A stretch of 64,000 bases of DNA from Dolosigranulum savutiense (GCF_039830095.1 NZ_CP142435.1:1550001-1614000); one strand, 5' to 3'. Positions 36,850-47,876 are shown, counted from the first letter of the stretch. Translations and numbers: made by a program. The notes: generated by a model not told the origin, from the sequence alone.

Positions 36850-37668
36850 CTATGTTAGTTCAATCCCAAAGTACTTCGCCAAGTATCGGGCAAGGCCTTG
36901 TTCGTCGTTGGTATAATCAGTGATATCATTAGCAATTTTTTTAATAGATGGGATGGCATTCTTCATGGCAACGCCGTGTCCAGCAAATTGGATCATTTCG
37001 TAGTCATTATCTTCATCACCAAGTGCGATGATATCCTTTTGAGGAATATTGTAGTAGTCGGCAATTTTTTCAACTCCCATTGCCTTTTGTACACCGGCTG
37101 CAACAATTTCTAAGCAAGGTGCCTTGCCTCCCCAAGTTCTAATTTCTACTTTATCGCCGTAGTCCTTAATAATTTGTTTTTCAATTTTATGTTGAAGGTG
37201 CTGACTTGGTGTAAAAACATTCACAGCAGTGGGTTGTGCTACTAGGTCATTCGTATATGGCTCAGCCGCTTCTGGTCCATCGGGGAAAAAGTCCTCATAA
37301 GGAATGTAGGGGCTACTTGTATAGACATGATGACCCACTTCAGCAGAAATTAATTGAATTTCTTTTTTGTCTTTTAATTGGAATAAGTCATGCATTAAAT
37401 CCGCAGATAAATATTTATGGTATGCGTATGCCCAATCAGCATGATTTGGGAAATGGCACCAAGCCCCGTTAAAGTTTACAATGGGGGTATCTAAGCCTAG
37501 TGTATCATAATGTTGATAACTTGTTCGATACGGGCGCCCAGTGACAATTGAGACAATATGTCCTTGTTTACGCAGTTGTTGAATAACGTGAATAGTTAGC
37601 GGATCAATCGTTGTTTGTTCATTTAAAGTTGTTCCATCTAGATCAATAGCAATTAACTTTTTATTCAT
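36850..37668 (-). CDS. Cof-type HAD-IIB family phosphatase
   Basis: A 272-residue haloacid-dehalogenase hydrolase of the Cof/YidA group. Motif I is AIDLDGTTLNE near residues 7-17, motif II is VSIVTGRP near 40, the cap domain lies in the middle, and motif III is IIALGDEDNDYEMIQFAG near 208-225. Such enzymes dephosphorylate sugar phosphates and cofactors such as flavin mononucleotide or pyridoxal phosphate, with broad overlap, so the substrate cannot be assigned. GGAGGCC precedes the ATG on the - strand. It converges on the flavoprotein gene. Confidence 0.9.
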   Translation of the reverse strand: MNKKLIAIDLDGTTLNEQTTIDPLTIHVIQQLRKQGHIVSIVTGRPYRTSYQHYDTLGLDTPIVNFNGAWCHFPNHADWAYAYHKYLSADLMHDLFQLKDKKEIQLISAEVGHHVYTSSPYIPYEDFFPDGPEAAEPYTNDLVAQPTAVNVFTPSQHLQHKIEKQIIKDYGDKVEIRTWGGKAPCLEIVAAGVQKAMGVEKIADYYNIPQKDIIALGDEDNDYEMIQFAGHGVAMKNAIPSIKKIANDITDYTNDEQGLARYLAKYFGIELT

Positions 37669-37799
37669 TCAGGTGGCCTCCATCTTCTTTTGTCTATATA
37701 AGTGTACCATGATTATTTTAGAACTTAAAGGATGAACTCTAGTTGTTATGAGGAGGAAATCCCCAAGTAATTATTAAAAGAAGTGATAAAATGATTAAT

Positions 37800-37827
37800 T
37801 AGACATTTAAGGTGAATATGGTAAACT
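37800..37827 (+). promoter_or_regulatory. Candidate promoter for the DUF59-Clp-dnaE unit
   Basis: TAGACA (37800-37805) and TAAACT (37822-37827) are separated by 16 bp, about 30 bases before the DUF59 start. I see no CtsR box or CIRCE element here, although an Hsp100 gene follows. Confidence 0.5.
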
Positions 37828-37857
37828 AGTAGGCGAGGAAGAATAAGGAGGAGCATT

Positions 37858-38199
37858 ATGTCTGAAGAGAATGCAACATGGACAGACGCAGATATTGAAC
37901 AGGTTAAGAAAAAAGTGATGCAAGTGATGGAGACAGTGATTGATCCGGAGTTAGGAATTGATATTGTTAACTTGGGATTGGTCTATGAAGTGAATGTTTT
38001 CAATGGTGGGTATTGTGAGATTAAAATTACGTTGACGACGATGGGATGTCCGCTTGCAGATGTGATTACGGGAGATATTATTGAAGCAGTGGATAAAGTA
38101 GATGAGGTTACGGAAACTGATGTGAAGCTCGTCTGGTACCCGGCTTGGGATACCTCACGAATGACGCGTTATGCACGAATCGCATTGGGTATACGATAA
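37858..38199 (+). CDS. DUF59 / MIP18-family iron-sulfur assembly factor (SufT/PaaD-like)
   Basis: A 113-residue single-domain DUF59 protein. The family helps mature iron-sulfur proteins; Staphylococcus SufT is one example. Conserved features are VIDPELGIDIVNLGLVYEV near residues 26-44, the single cysteine in TTMGCPLADVI (about residue 66) and the C-terminal VWYPAWDTSRMT. No suf genes are near. It is followed after 69 bp by the Hsp100 gene and appears to head that operon. Confidence 0.9.
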   Translation: MSEENATWTDADIEQVKKKVMQVMETVIDPELGIDIVNLGLVYEVNVFNGGYCEIKITLTTMGCPLADVITGDIIEAVDKVDEVTETDVKLVWYPAWDTSRMTRYARIALGIR

Positions 38200-38268
38200 T
38201 TTTTGCGACAACATGAAGCTACTGAGCACGAATGAAGAAGGATAAGTAGAAGGAATGAAGGTGAGTGG

Positions 38269-40491
38269 ATGAACTATACAGCGGGGGTTGAGTTGGCGGT
38301 TGAGAAAGCAAGACAAAAGGCATATGACCAGTCTCATCGTCGATTAGAGATACCGCATATGTGGAGTGTGTTGATTGAAGAGGAACGAACGCAAGCGGTT
38401 TATCGGGAACTTCAAGTGGATCTAGAGAAATTACAAGAAGTGGTTGAAGCAGAGATGGCGAAATTATCCACTACATCTAAAGAACAATCACCCCAAGATA
38501 AACAGATGAGTCATCAACTCTACCATGTGTTCAAAGATGCACGGGACTTAGCGACGAAATATGAGTATGAAGCGATTAATATTGATTTATTATTAGTAAG
38601 TGTGATGAATCGTTATTATCATCCGATTGTACAAGAGATTGCACAGTATGGGATTGGTCGGGCTGAGATTTTTCGGGCTATTCGAATTTTAAATGGCGAG
38701 AGTAATATGTCTGAAGAGTCGGAAGAACGTTACCTAGACCAGTATGCAGTTAATTTGTCAGCATTGAATCGACAAGGAGAGATCGGTCATGTTGTTGGAC
38801 GGGATGAGGAGACGGACCACATTATTCAAATTCTTTCACGGAAGACAAAAAATAATCCGATTCTAATCGGTGAGCCAGGAGTGGGGAAGACAGCAATTGT
38901 TGAAGGATTGACAGAGCGGCTTGCTTCAACTGAAGCACCAGTTAATTTACAAGGAGCAACAATTTATTCGCTTAGTTTAGGCGCATTAGTGGCAGGAGCT
39001 TCTTTTCGCGGGGAATTCGAAGCCCGGATGAAGGCTGTACTGGAAGAATTGCAAGCGGAGGAAAAAGCGATATTATTTATCGATGAGATACATACGATTG
39101 TTGGCGCTGGGAATGCTGAAGGTTCTTTAGATGCAGGGAACTTGATGAAGCCTTTACTCGCACGGGGAACGATTAAAGTGATTGGCTCAACAACGCGTTC
39201 AGAGTACCGCAAGCACTTCCAAAAAGATCGGGCACTAGTTCGTCGTTTCCAGCCTATCCAAATTAAAGAACCATCCGTGGAAGAGACAATAACAATTTTA
39301 CACGGGATTCGTCCTGAGTTTGAGGCATTCCACCAGATTAATATTTCGGATGAGGCCTTGGAACTGTCAGCAACACTATCGAAGCGGTATATTCCAGAAC
39401 GCCACTTACCTGATAAAGCGATCGATGTGATGGATGAAGCGGCGGCTAAGTTGCGCATTACGACCGGAATAGACGCTGCTGATCGTACTGTTGACAATCA
39501 GGCTATTTATAGTTTGATTGCGAAGAAGACGGGGATTCCAGTTCATAAGTTACAGTCTGATGAACGCAAGCAGTTAATGCACTTAGAAGAGACATTATCT
39601 TCGCAGGTTATTGGTCAAACGGAAGCGGTCAGTGCCGTTTCAGATGCGATTATTCGTTCGCGTGTCGGTATTCAGGATCCCAATCGACCATTAGGATCAT
39701 TTTTATTTTTAGGACCTACTGGAGTGGGAAAGACCGAATTGGCGAAAGTACTAGCCAGGGAATTGTTTGAGTCAGAGGATAATATGATTCGCTTAGATAT
39801 GAGTGAATATATGGAAAAACATTCAGTTTCACAGTTAATTGGTTCTCCACCAGGCTATGTTGGTCATGATGATGGTGGTCAGTTGACAGAGGCTGTTCGA
39901 TTTAATCCGTATGCGATTATTTTATTTGATGAAGTAGAAAAAGCACATAAAGATGTCTTTAACTTATTATTACAAGTGTTGGATGATGGTGTATTAACAG
40001 ATGCAAAAGGGCGCCGTGTTGACTTTAAAAATACCATTCTTATTTTAACGAGTAATATTGGAGCGCATTTATTGCTCGATCAAGTGAAGGCAGGAGACGA
40101 TACGCCTGAAATTTCTTCAGAGGTAAGAGAGACGTTGCATGAAATGTTGCGTCAGCATTTTAGACCAGAATTTTTAAATCGAATTGATGAAGTGGTGACC
40201 TTTAAGCCACTTTCGATAGCAGTCATGGCAGGGATCGTTGAATTACAATTAGCAACGTTACAAGAGCGACTTCAGGCCCAGGATATTCGATTATCCATCA
40301 CTGATCAAGCAAAACAATGGATTGCACAAGAAGCTTATGATCCAGCTTATGGTGCGCGCCCGATTAGACGTTTTTTGACAACGCATTTGGAAACACCGAT
40401 TGCTAAAATGATCATTGCGGAAGGAGTTGAAGTGGGTCAAAAATTGACAATAGATATTGTGAATAAATCCTTGAAGATTAATGTAGAGTAA
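38269..40491 (+). CDS. Hsp100/Clp ATPase with ClpA-like first and ClpB-like second module, no middle domain
   Basis: A 740-residue double AAA+ unfoldase. Residues 1-145 form a diverged Clp N-domain. The first module has GEPGVGKT (201-208) and FIDE (270-273) and reads like ClpA ([36 protein letters not shown]). Only about 20 residues (397-416) stand where ClpB has its roughly 120-residue coiled-coil M-domain. The second module (GPTGVGKT 482-489, PPGYVG pore loop) ends like ClpB. The segment after TSNIGA lacks the [I/V/L]GF-type ClpP-docking loop seen in ClpE here. The first pore loop has Phe (GASFRGEF) in place of the usual Tyr. It is 12 bp upstream of dnaE. Its partner and role are unknown. 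Confidence 0.85.
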   Translation: MNYTAGVELAVEKARQKAYDQSHRRLEIPHMWSVLIEEERTQAVYRELQVDLEKLQEVVEAEMAKLSTTSKEQSPQDKQMSHQLYHVFKDARDLATKYEYEAINIDLLLVSVMNRYYHPIVQEIAQYGIGRAEIFRAIRILNGESNMSEESEERYLDQYAVNLSALNRQGEIGHVVGRDEETDHIIQILSRKTKNNPILIGEPGVGKTAIVEGLTERLASTEAPVNLQGATIYSLSLGALVAGASFRGEFEARMKAVLEELQAEEKAILFIDEIHTIVGAGNAEGSLDAGNLMKPLLARGTIKVIGSTTRSEYRKHFQKDRALVRRFQPIQIKEPSVEETITILHGIRPEFEAFHQINISDEALELSATLSKRYIPERHLPDKAIDVMDEAAAKLRITTGIDAADRTVDNQAIYSLIAKKTGIPVHKLQSDERKQLMHLEETLSSQVIGQTEAVSAVSDAIIRSRVGIQDPNRPLGSFLFLGPTGVGKTELAKVLARELFESEDNMIRLDMSEYMEKHSVSQLIGSPPGYVGHDDGGQLTEAVRFNPYAIILFDEVEKAHKDVFNLLLQVLDDGVLTDAKGRRVDFKNTILILTSNIGAHLLLDQVKAGDDTPEISSEVRETLHEMLRQHFRPEFLNRIDEVVTFKPLSIAVMAGIVELQLATLQERLQAQDIRLSITDQAKQWIAQEAYDPAYGARPIRRFLTTHLETPIAKMIIAEGVEVGQKLTIDIVNKSLKINVE

Positions 40492-40503
40492 GGAGTAAGT
40501 AAG

Positions 40504-43500
40504 ATGACGGTTGTGAATCTACAGGTAAAAAGCTCATATACATTGTTGGAGAGTCCGATTAAGGTAAAAGACTTAGTGCAACAAGCAGCTGAGATGAATT
40601 ATAGTGCCATTGCACTGACAGATCATAATGTTTTATATGGTGCGGTTGAATTTTATCAAGTAGCAAAAAAGTATGGGATCAAGCCGATAATTGGTCTAAC
40701 ATTAGATGCAGAAGCTTTCTCTAATGCGAGTGCAACCTATCCGCTTATTTTATTAGCACGCGACTTTAGAGGATACCAAGCGTTAATAAAATTGTCGAGT
40801 TACCAACGTAAAATGCAACAGGCGGTACCACTTGACCGTATAAAGGAACTATCGTCATCTTTAATTGTCATCGTTCCAACACTTCAAAGTGAGCTATATC
40901 AGCTATATCTTGGCCAAAAAGAGGAAACTATTAGGGAATTAGTCGCAGATATAGCGACGATGTTTCCAGAGAGTTTTTTAGGGATCAGTCCGGAGCAGGA
41001 GAGTACGTTTGTTCAATTACTAGAAGCAGCAGGTGGAGAACTAGTGGCTTTGGGCGATGTGCGATATCTTAAGGCTGAGGATGCGTTTGCGACCGAAGTG
41101 CTGAAGGCAATTGATCGTGGAGAAGCAGTTGATCGGCAAACTGTTTTGACGGATAAGTATGCATTGAAGACCCCAGAAGAATTTAGGGCTATTTTTCAGA
41201 ACAAGGGATGGCAAGCAGCCGTGGAACGTACAGCGTTAATTGCCGATCGTATTGATATTGAACTTCCCCTTGACCAACAGTTATTACCGAAGTATCAGAC
41301 ACCTGAACAGCTGGATGCGGATAGTTACTTAAGGCAATTAGCTGAAAAAGGTTTGCAACGCCAGGTAGAAGAAGTCACTGAAGTTTATCGCGAACGTCTC
41401 GATAAAGAGTTATCGGTTATTTTAACGATGGGATTTTCTGATTATTTTTTAATTGTATGGGATATTATGGCTTATGCCAGGCGTGAGCAGATTGAAACAG
41501 GTTTTGGGCGAGGATCAGCAGCGGCTTCGCTCGTTGCTTATGCTCTTGAAATTACACATATTGATCCACTGAAGTATGATTTGTTGTTCGAGCGCTTTTT
41601 GAATGAGCAGCGGTATACGATGCCGGATATTGATTTGGACTTCCCCGATAATAAACGCGATAAAATATTGCAGTACGTGCGCGATACATATGGAGATGAG
41701 CATGCTGCTCAAATCTCAACATTTAGTACATTAGCTGCTAAAAGTTCTGTTCGTGATACGTTGCGCGTATTTGGGGCAGATAATGAGGAGATGAAGCGGT
41801 GGTCCCAGGCTATTCCGACTTCCCAACAGCGTCATATTAGTTTGGAAATTGCATACGAGGAATCGGAGAGTTTGCGTGAACTCGTCGCTCGGAGCAATCG
41901 AAATAAACAAATTTTTCAGATTGCTAAAACAATTGAAGGTTTACCGAGAAATGTATCGACCCATGCGGCGGGGGTAGTGATTTCTGATATTCCTCTCGAA
42001 GAAAATGTCCCTTTGCAACTAGGGAGCGGTGAACTGTTGACCACACAATACACGATGGAAGATACCGAAGCGATTGGCTTGTTGAAGATGGACTTCTTGG
42101 CTTTGAAAAACCTGACAATTTTAGCCAATTGTTTTCATTATTCAGCATATGAGCAGTCAGGTGGAGCACTGACCAAAAACGATATCCCACTCAATGATCC
42201 ACCAACGTTAAAGTTGTTTGCAAGAGGCGATACGAATGGCATTTTTCAGTTTGAATCAGAGGGAATAAAGCAAGTACTTAAAAATATGCATCCATCCTCG
42301 TTTGAAGATATTGTGGCGACTAATGCGCTCTATCGTCCCGGACCGATGAAACAAATTCAGCACTTTATTGCACGAAAACATGGGAAAGAAGCCATCCAAT
42401 ACCCACATGAAGATTTGAAGTCAATTCTTGAAGTGACTTATGGTGTCATGGTGTATCAAGAACAGGTGATGCAAGTAGCAACCACCTTGGCAGGCTATTC
42501 ACTTTCTGAAGCGGATCAGCTGAGACGGACCATGTCTAAAAAAATTCAGTCAGAAATGGATGAAGGGCGAGATGATTTTATTCAAGGGGCATTAGAACAA
42601 GGCTATAGTCAAGAGACAGCTACTCAAGTGTATGATTATATCGAACACTTTGCTAATTATGGATTTAATCGAGCGCATGCGGTGGCCTATTCGATGGTGG
42701 CTTATCAACTAGCTTATATGAAGGTGCACTATCCAAAGTCATTTTTTGCAGCAATTTTAACCGCTGAATTTGGTCATGATAAAAAACAAGCGCTTTATAA
42801 TTTAGAAATGAACGATCGTGGGATTGCAACAATTGGTCCCGACATAAATCGGAGTATTGGCTTGTTTTCTGTGGTTGATGAAGGAATTTTATTCGGGTTA
42901 AGTACCGTTAAGGGGATTACGAGTGAATTTTCGCGTCATATTATTGCTAAACGGCAAGCTGTTGGACAATTTAAAGACCTAATTCATTTTATTGAGCAAT
43001 TAGATGAGCGGTGGTTGAAGGTGGATTACATTCGTCCGTTAATTGAAGTGGGCGCCTTCGATAAGTTGCCGCATAACCGCCAAACCTTGCTGAGTTCATT
43101 AGCGGATATTATTCAGTCGGTTAAGATTAGTGGACAAAACATGGAATTATTTCATGTCATGAAGCCACGAATGCAACAAGCGCCTGATTTTTCGCTCAAA
43201 GAGAAATTGGATATGGAGATGAACTTAACTGGATTTTATTTTTCCGGACATCCAACAAAGCAATATCAATCTTTACGCGAAGTATGGCCACTGAGTTATA
43301 TTGCCAAAGCAGAAGAAGGCTCGCCGAAGTACATCTTAGCTAGTGTGACCGATATTCATATTATCCAAACGAAAAAAGGATTACCGATGTCATTTGTGAC
43401 ATTGGCGGACGAAACTGGTGTAATGAAAATGATTTTGTTTCCTGACCAGCATCGTCAATTTATTAAGACATTTAAACAAGATGATATTCTCATTGTAAAA

Positions 43501-43818
43501 GGAAAAATTGCTCCAGATATTAAACAAAAAGAAGACTTAAATATCATCGCTACCGATATAAAACAGGCGGCTCCACTGCTTGAACAAGCCGCCCATAAAT
43601 TGTTTTTGCGATTTAACTCATTGCAAGAACAAATGCAAGCGTTCCGAAAAATCCAGCAACTGCTCAAAAAAGAGCCGGGTATGTGTCCGGTTGTCATATT
43701 TGATGCGGCTACTGGACAAAAAAAGCGGTTAAAAAAAGAATATTATTATAATTTAGATGAAAAAACGCTTACGGCAATGGATGACATTTTAGGTGCGGAC
43801 AACGTTGTGTTACAATAG
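40504..43818 (+). CDS. dnaE: DNA polymerase III subunit alpha, DnaE type
   Basis: DnaE is a C-family replicative polymerase; in Firmicutes it extends primers alongside PolC. The 1104-residue protein has an N-terminal PHP domain, the polymerase core with the catalytic aspartates in PDIDLDF (Asp375, Asp377), the GFGRGSAAASLVAYAL segment, a helix-hairpin-helix region and a C-terminal OB domain. The PHP domain lacks the usual HxH metal motif: the expected RVHSDY reads QVKSSY at residues 7-12, so no proofreading activity is expected. AAGGAG precedes the ATG. It starts 12 bp after the Hsp100 gene. Confidence 0.97.
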   Translation: MTVVNLQVKSSYTLLESPIKVKDLVQQAAEMNYSAIALTDHNVLYGAVEFYQVAKKYGIKPIIGLTLDAEAFSNASATYPLILLARDFRGYQALIKLSSYQRKMQQAVPLDRIKELSSSLIVIVPTLQSELYQLYLGQKEETIRELVADIATMFPESFLGISPEQESTFVQLLEAAGGELVALGDVRYLKAEDAFATEVLKAIDRGEAVDRQTVLTDKYALKTPEEFRAIFQNKGWQAAVERTALIADRIDIELPLDQQLLPKYQTPEQLDADSYLRQLAEKGLQRQVEEVTEVYRERLDKELSVILTMGFSDYFLIVWDIMAYARREQIETGFGRGSAAASLVAYALEITHIDPLKYDLLFERFLNEQRYTMPDIDLDFPDNKRDKILQYVRDTYGDEHAAQISTFSTLAAKSSVRDTLRVFGADNEEMKRWSQAIPTSQQRHISLEIAYEESESLRELVARSNRNKQIFQIAKTIEGLPRNVSTHAAGVVISDIPLEENVPLQLGSGELLTTQYTMEDTEAIGLLKMDFLALKNLTILANCFHYSAYEQSGGALTKNDIPLNDPPTLKLFARGDTNGIFQFESEGIKQVLKNMHPSSFEDIVATNALYRPGPMKQIQHFIARKHGKEAIQYPHEDLKSILEVTYGVMVYQEQVMQVATTLAGYSLSEADQLRRTMSKKIQSEMDEGRDDFIQGALEQGYSQETATQVYDYIEHFANYGFNRAHAVAYSMVAYQLAYMKVHYPKSFFAAILTAEFGHDKKQALYNLEMNDRGIATIGPDINRSIGLFSVVDEGILFGLSTVKGITSEFSRHIIAKRQAVGQFKDLIHFIEQLDERWLKVDYIRPLIEVGAFDKLPHNRQTLLSSLADIIQSVKISGQNMELFHVMKPRMQQAPDFSLKEKLDMEMNLTGFYFSGHPTKQYQSLREVWPLSYIAKAEEGSPKYILASVTDIHIIQTKKGLPMSFVTLADETGVMKMILFPDQHRQFIKTFKQDDILIVKGKIAPDIKQKEDLNIIATDIKQAAPLLEQAAHKLFLRFNSLQEQMQAFRKIQQLLKKEPGMCPVVIFDAATGQKKRLKKEYYYNLDEKTLTAMDDILGADNVVLQ

Positions 43819-43847
43819 AGTAAGTAGGTTGGCGGTAAAGATTTTAG

Positions 43848-44849
<1,002 letters not shown>

Positions 44850-44890
44850 TTAAGAATTATAATAATTTAATAGAAGGTGAGTTATTTAAA

Positions 44891-46318
44891 ATGAAAAACA
44901 CAAAAATTGTTTGTACAATCGGACCAGCTAGTGAATCACCAGAAATCTTAGAACAGTTAATTGAATCGGGCATGAATGTCGCTCGATTAAACTTTTCACA
45001 TGGGGATCATGAAGAGCACTTAGGACGTATTAAAAATATCCGCGAAATTTCTAATAAGCTAAACAAACATATCGGAATTATGTTGGATACGAAAGGGCCA
45101 GAAATCAGAACCCACACAATGAAAGACGGCGCCATTACTATTATTAAGGGAAACACACTTCGTATCGCGATGGAAGAAGTTGTTGGAACAGAAGAGAAAT
45201 TCTCCATCACATACGACAACTTGATTCATGATGTAAATGTAGGTTCAAGCATCCTATTAGATGATGGTCTAATTGATCTTCAAGTAAAAGAAATCGACAA
45301 TGAGAATAACGAAATTGTTGTAAAAGCCTTGAATACAGGGGTCTTAAAGAACAAAAAAGGGGTTAATGTACCGGGTGTTTCTGTTAAATTACCTGGTTTA
45401 ACTGAAAAAGACCGTGCTGACATCAAATTTGGTCTTGAAAATGACATCGACTACATCGCAGCATCATTCGTTCGTCGTCAATCTGACGTTCAAGAAATTA
45501 TCGATTTATTGGAAGAATATGATATGGAACACGTTCAAATCATTCCTAAAATCGAAAATCAAGAAGGTGTTGATAACTTACGAGAAATCGTTGAAGTTTC
45601 TGATGGATTGATGGTGGCACGTGGTGACTTAGGGGTGGAAATTCCTGCTGAAGAAGTCCCTGTTGTTCAAAAAATGATGATTCATTACATGAACAAAGTT
45701 GGTAAACCGGTTATTACTGCTACTCAAATGCTTGATTCTATGCAGGTCAACCCACGACCAACTCGAGCAGAAGCTTCAGACGTTGCGAATGCAATCTATG
45801 ATGGAACCGATGCAATTATGCTTTCAGGTGAAACAGCCGCTGGAGATTACCCAGTACAAGCTGTACAAACAATGGCAAATATTGCGACACGTACAGAATT
45901 AGCCTTGAACCAAATGAACGGCATTTCACACTTAGATGATGTAGATAATTGTGACGCGACAGAAGCAATTGGTCAAGCTGTCGGCCATACTGCGAAGAAT
46001 ATGAACATTGAAACAGTGGTTGCAGCCACAAATTCAGGTCACACAGCACGTATGATTTCAAAAGTGCGTCCAGCTTCCACCATTCTCGCTGTAACTTTCT
46101 CAGAGCGTACTGCGCGTGGATTAGCACTTTCATGGGGTGTAAAACCAATTATTACTGAACGCACTGACTCAACGGATGCCTTGTTCGACCTAGCAACTGA
46201 AAAAGCTGTTGAAGGTGGCTTCGCAAAACCGGGTGATCACATTATTATTACAGCAGGTGTTCCTGTTGGCGAAACAGGTACTACAAACGTCATGAAAATT
46301 CAAACTATTGAAGAATAA
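44891..46318 (+). CDS. pyk: Pyruvate kinase
   Basis: Pyruvate kinase makes ATP and pyruvate from phosphoenolpyruvate. The 475-residue protein has the N-terminal [10 protein letters not shown], the metal and substrate site [11 protein letters not shown] near residues 237-247, the signature [14 protein letters not shown] and the [12 protein letters not shown] motif, then the C-terminal regulatory domain. It lacks the extra PEP-utiliser-like domain that lengthens the Bacillus enzyme to about 585 residues, so it is the short form. GAAGGTGAG precedes the ATG. It shares a transcript with pfkA and is followed by a terminator. Confidence 0.97.
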   Translation: MKNTKIVCTIGPASESPEILEQLIESGMNVARLNFSHGDHEEHLGRIKNIREISNKLNKHIGIMLDTKGPEIRTHTMKDGAITIIKGNTLRIAMEEVVGTEEKFSITYDNLIHDVNVGSSILLDDGLIDLQVKEIDNENNEIVVKALNTGVLKNKKGVNVPGVSVKLPGLTEKDRADIKFGLENDIDYIAASFVRRQSDVQEIIDLLEEYDMEHVQIIPKIENQEGVDNLREIVEVSDGLMVARGDLGVEIPAEEVPVVQKMMIHYMNKVGKPVITATQMLDSMQVNPRPTRAEASDVANAIYDGTDAIMLSGETAAGDYPVQAVQTMANIATRTELALNQMNGISHLDDVDNCDATEAIGQAVGHTAKNMNIETVVAATNSGHTARMISKVRPASTILAVTFSERTARGLALSWGVKPIITERTDSTDALFDLATEKAVEGGFAKPGDHIIITAGVPVGETGTTNVMKIQTIEE

Positions 46319-46376
46319 ACAAAACAAATAAGTTGGGTCTAGCTAATTATCATTAGTATGGCGCAATATCAGATAA

Positions 46377-46418
46377 GAGATGATTCTACTGACTAAAATA
46401 GAATCATCTCTTGTTTTT
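46377..46418 (+). terminator. Rho-independent terminator after pyk
   Basis: GAGATGATTCTA (46377-46388) pairs perfectly with TAGAATCATCTC (46399-46410), followed by TTGTTTTT. Confidence 0.92.
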
Positions 46419-46440
46419 ATCAAAAAAGGAAGAGGCAGAT

Positions 46441-47295
46441 ATGAATAAGGAATTAGGACAAATTATGACGGCGGTTATTTCTGAAGTAACCGAAAAAGCA
46501 GTTTATGCACAAAAAAATGGGCAGACCTATCACGTAACATCTGAAGTCGCAAAACAGGTTGGAGAGGAAGTGACCGGATTAGCTTACTTCGATCAAAATG
46601 ATCATCTATCTTTAGCTATCGATATTCCAATTGCAGAAGATCGATATGATTGGGCGGAGGTAGTGAATGTCCAACGTGATCTTGGCGTTTTTGTTGACAT
46701 CGGATTACCGAATAAAGATATCGTTGTATCGCGTGATCACTTGCCAGATATTAAACAATTGTGGCCCAAAGTAGGCGATCGCTTGTATGTGACGTTGGAA
46801 GTGGATGAAGCGGGACGATTATGGGGACGTATGGCGACGCAAGATATTTTCCAACAAAAGGCACACAAAGGATCCAAAACACAACACAATAATGATATTA
46901 AGGGATATGTTTTTGAACTACGACAATCAGGCTCGTATATTTTAACCAGTGATTTTTATCTAGCGTATATCCCAACTGAAGAGCGTGAACAAGAACCGCG
47001 ATTGGGACAGTTAGTGACTGGTCGCGTAATTGGGTTACGTGAAGATGGCGTGCTATATGCTTCGCTCAAGCCACGTGCTCATGAGGTGCTCGATGATGAT
47101 GCACAAATGATTTATGAAGTGATTAAGCGTAGTGATAATCATAAAATTCCATACCATGATAAGAGCGATCCTGAAGCTATTCGTGCATTTTTTGGGATTA
47201 GTAAAGGTGCTTTCAAACGTGCAGTGGGTCGATTAATGAAACAGGACTTAGTTGAACAAGATGAGACGGGAACAAGGGCGACACAACTGGACTAA
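46441..47295 (+). CDS. cvfB: CvfB family S1-type RNA-binding protein (YitL)
   Basis: A 284-residue protein of the CvfB family, built from S1-like RNA-binding folds and a C-terminal winged helix. CvfB affects virulence gene expression in Staphylococcus. The S1-like segment VVNVQRDLGVFVDIGLPNKDIVVSRDHLP is near residues 75-105, a second fold is at about 150-215, and the winged helix IRAFFGISKGAFKRAVGRLMKQDLVE lies near 245-272. The frame opens at 46411 inside the pyk terminator; the ATG at 46441 follows AAAGGAAGAG and is chosen. Confidence 0.92.
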   Translation: MNKELGQIMTAVISEVTEKAVYAQKNGQTYHVTSEVAKQVGEEVTGLAYFDQNDHLSLAIDIPIAEDRYDWAEVVNVQRDLGVFVDIGLPNKDIVVSRDHLPDIKQLWPKVGDRLYVTLEVDEAGRLWGRMATQDIFQQKAHKGSKTQHNNDIKGYVFELRQSGSYILTSDFYLAYIPTEEREQEPRLGQLVTGRVIGLREDGVLYASLKPRAHEVLDDDAQMIYEVIKRSDNHKIPYHDKSDPEAIRAFFGISKGAFKRAVGRLMKQDLVEQDETGTRATQLD

Positions 47296-47318
47296 ATAAT
47301 CAATTAATGCGAAAAAAG

Positions 47319-47347
47319 TTGAGAGTAGTCGCTAAATACTTTATAAT
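47319..47347 (+). promoter_or_regulatory. fur promoter
   Basis: TTGAGA (47319-47324) and a perfect TATAAT (47342-47347) are separated by 17 bp, 73 bases before the fur start. Confidence 0.8.
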
Positions 47348-47355
47348 AATTATTA
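47344..47355. promoter_or_regulatory. Palindromic candidate Fur site overlapping the fur -10
   Basis: TAATAATTATTA is a perfect 12-bp palindrome resembling the core of a Fur box and overlapping the -10 element. AT-richness makes chance matches easy. Confidence 0.4.
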
Positions 47356-47373
47356 ATAGGAATTCAAATATAA

Positions 47374-47388
47374 GGATAATAATTATTT
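47374..47388 (+). promoter_or_regulatory. Candidate Fur box upstream of fur
   Basis: GGATAATAATTATTT matches 11 of the 14 fixed positions of TGATAATNATTATCA. It lies 32 bases before the fur start, between promoter and gene, consistent with self-regulation. Confidence 0.5.
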
Positions 47389-47420
47389 CATTAGAATGAT
47401 TATAAATAAAGGAGTATACT

Positions 47421-47876
47421 ATGGCAGACAACGCCTCATCTCAACTAACATCGATTAAGAAGAAAATAGCTAATGCGGGCTATAAGCTCACTCCTCAGCG
47501 CGAAATGACACTACAAATTATGGCTGAGCATGAGCATTTAAGTGCAGAAGAAATTTATATGGAAGTTAAGAGCCGTAATGCGGGTATCGGACTGGCGACA
47601 GTTTACCGAACTTTAGAAATCTTAACGGATCTGAAAGTGATCAATAAAGCAACCTTCCAGGATGGCCTTGCTCGTTACGACTTAAATCGCGATGATAAAC
47701 AACATCAGCCACATCATCTTTTGTGCCTTAAATGTGGAAAAATTGAAGAAGTAAAAGAAGATTTACTTATTGATATCGAACAAACCATTGCGAAGCGATA
47801 CCAGTTCGACGTGCAAGACCATCGTTTAACGTTTCATGGGGTTTGTCGCGAATGTCAATCTTATGCGGAATCTTGA
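47421..47876 (+). CDS. fur: Fur family metal-dependent transcriptional regulator
   Basis: A 151-residue Fur-family repressor. The winged helix is at about residues 10-85 (GYKLTPQREMTLQIM, LSAEEIYMEV, GLATVYRTLEIL), followed by the metal-binding dimerisation domain with histidines in QHQPHHLLC and two structural zinc pairs, CLKC and CREC. The LLCLKCGKIEEVKEDL segment is closer to iron-sensing Fur than to PerR or Zur as I remember them, but metal specificity cannot be read with certainty. AAAGGAG precedes the ATG. The upstream region has Fur-box-like palindromes. It is followed closely by xerD. Confidence 0.9.
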   Translation: MADNASSQLTSIKKKIANAGYKLTPQREMTLQIMAEHEHLSAEEIYMEVKSRNAGIGLATVYRTLEILTDLKVINKATFQDGLARYDLNRDDKQHQPHHLLCLKCGKIEEVKEDLLIDIEQTIAKRYQFDVQDHRLTFHGVCRECQSYAES

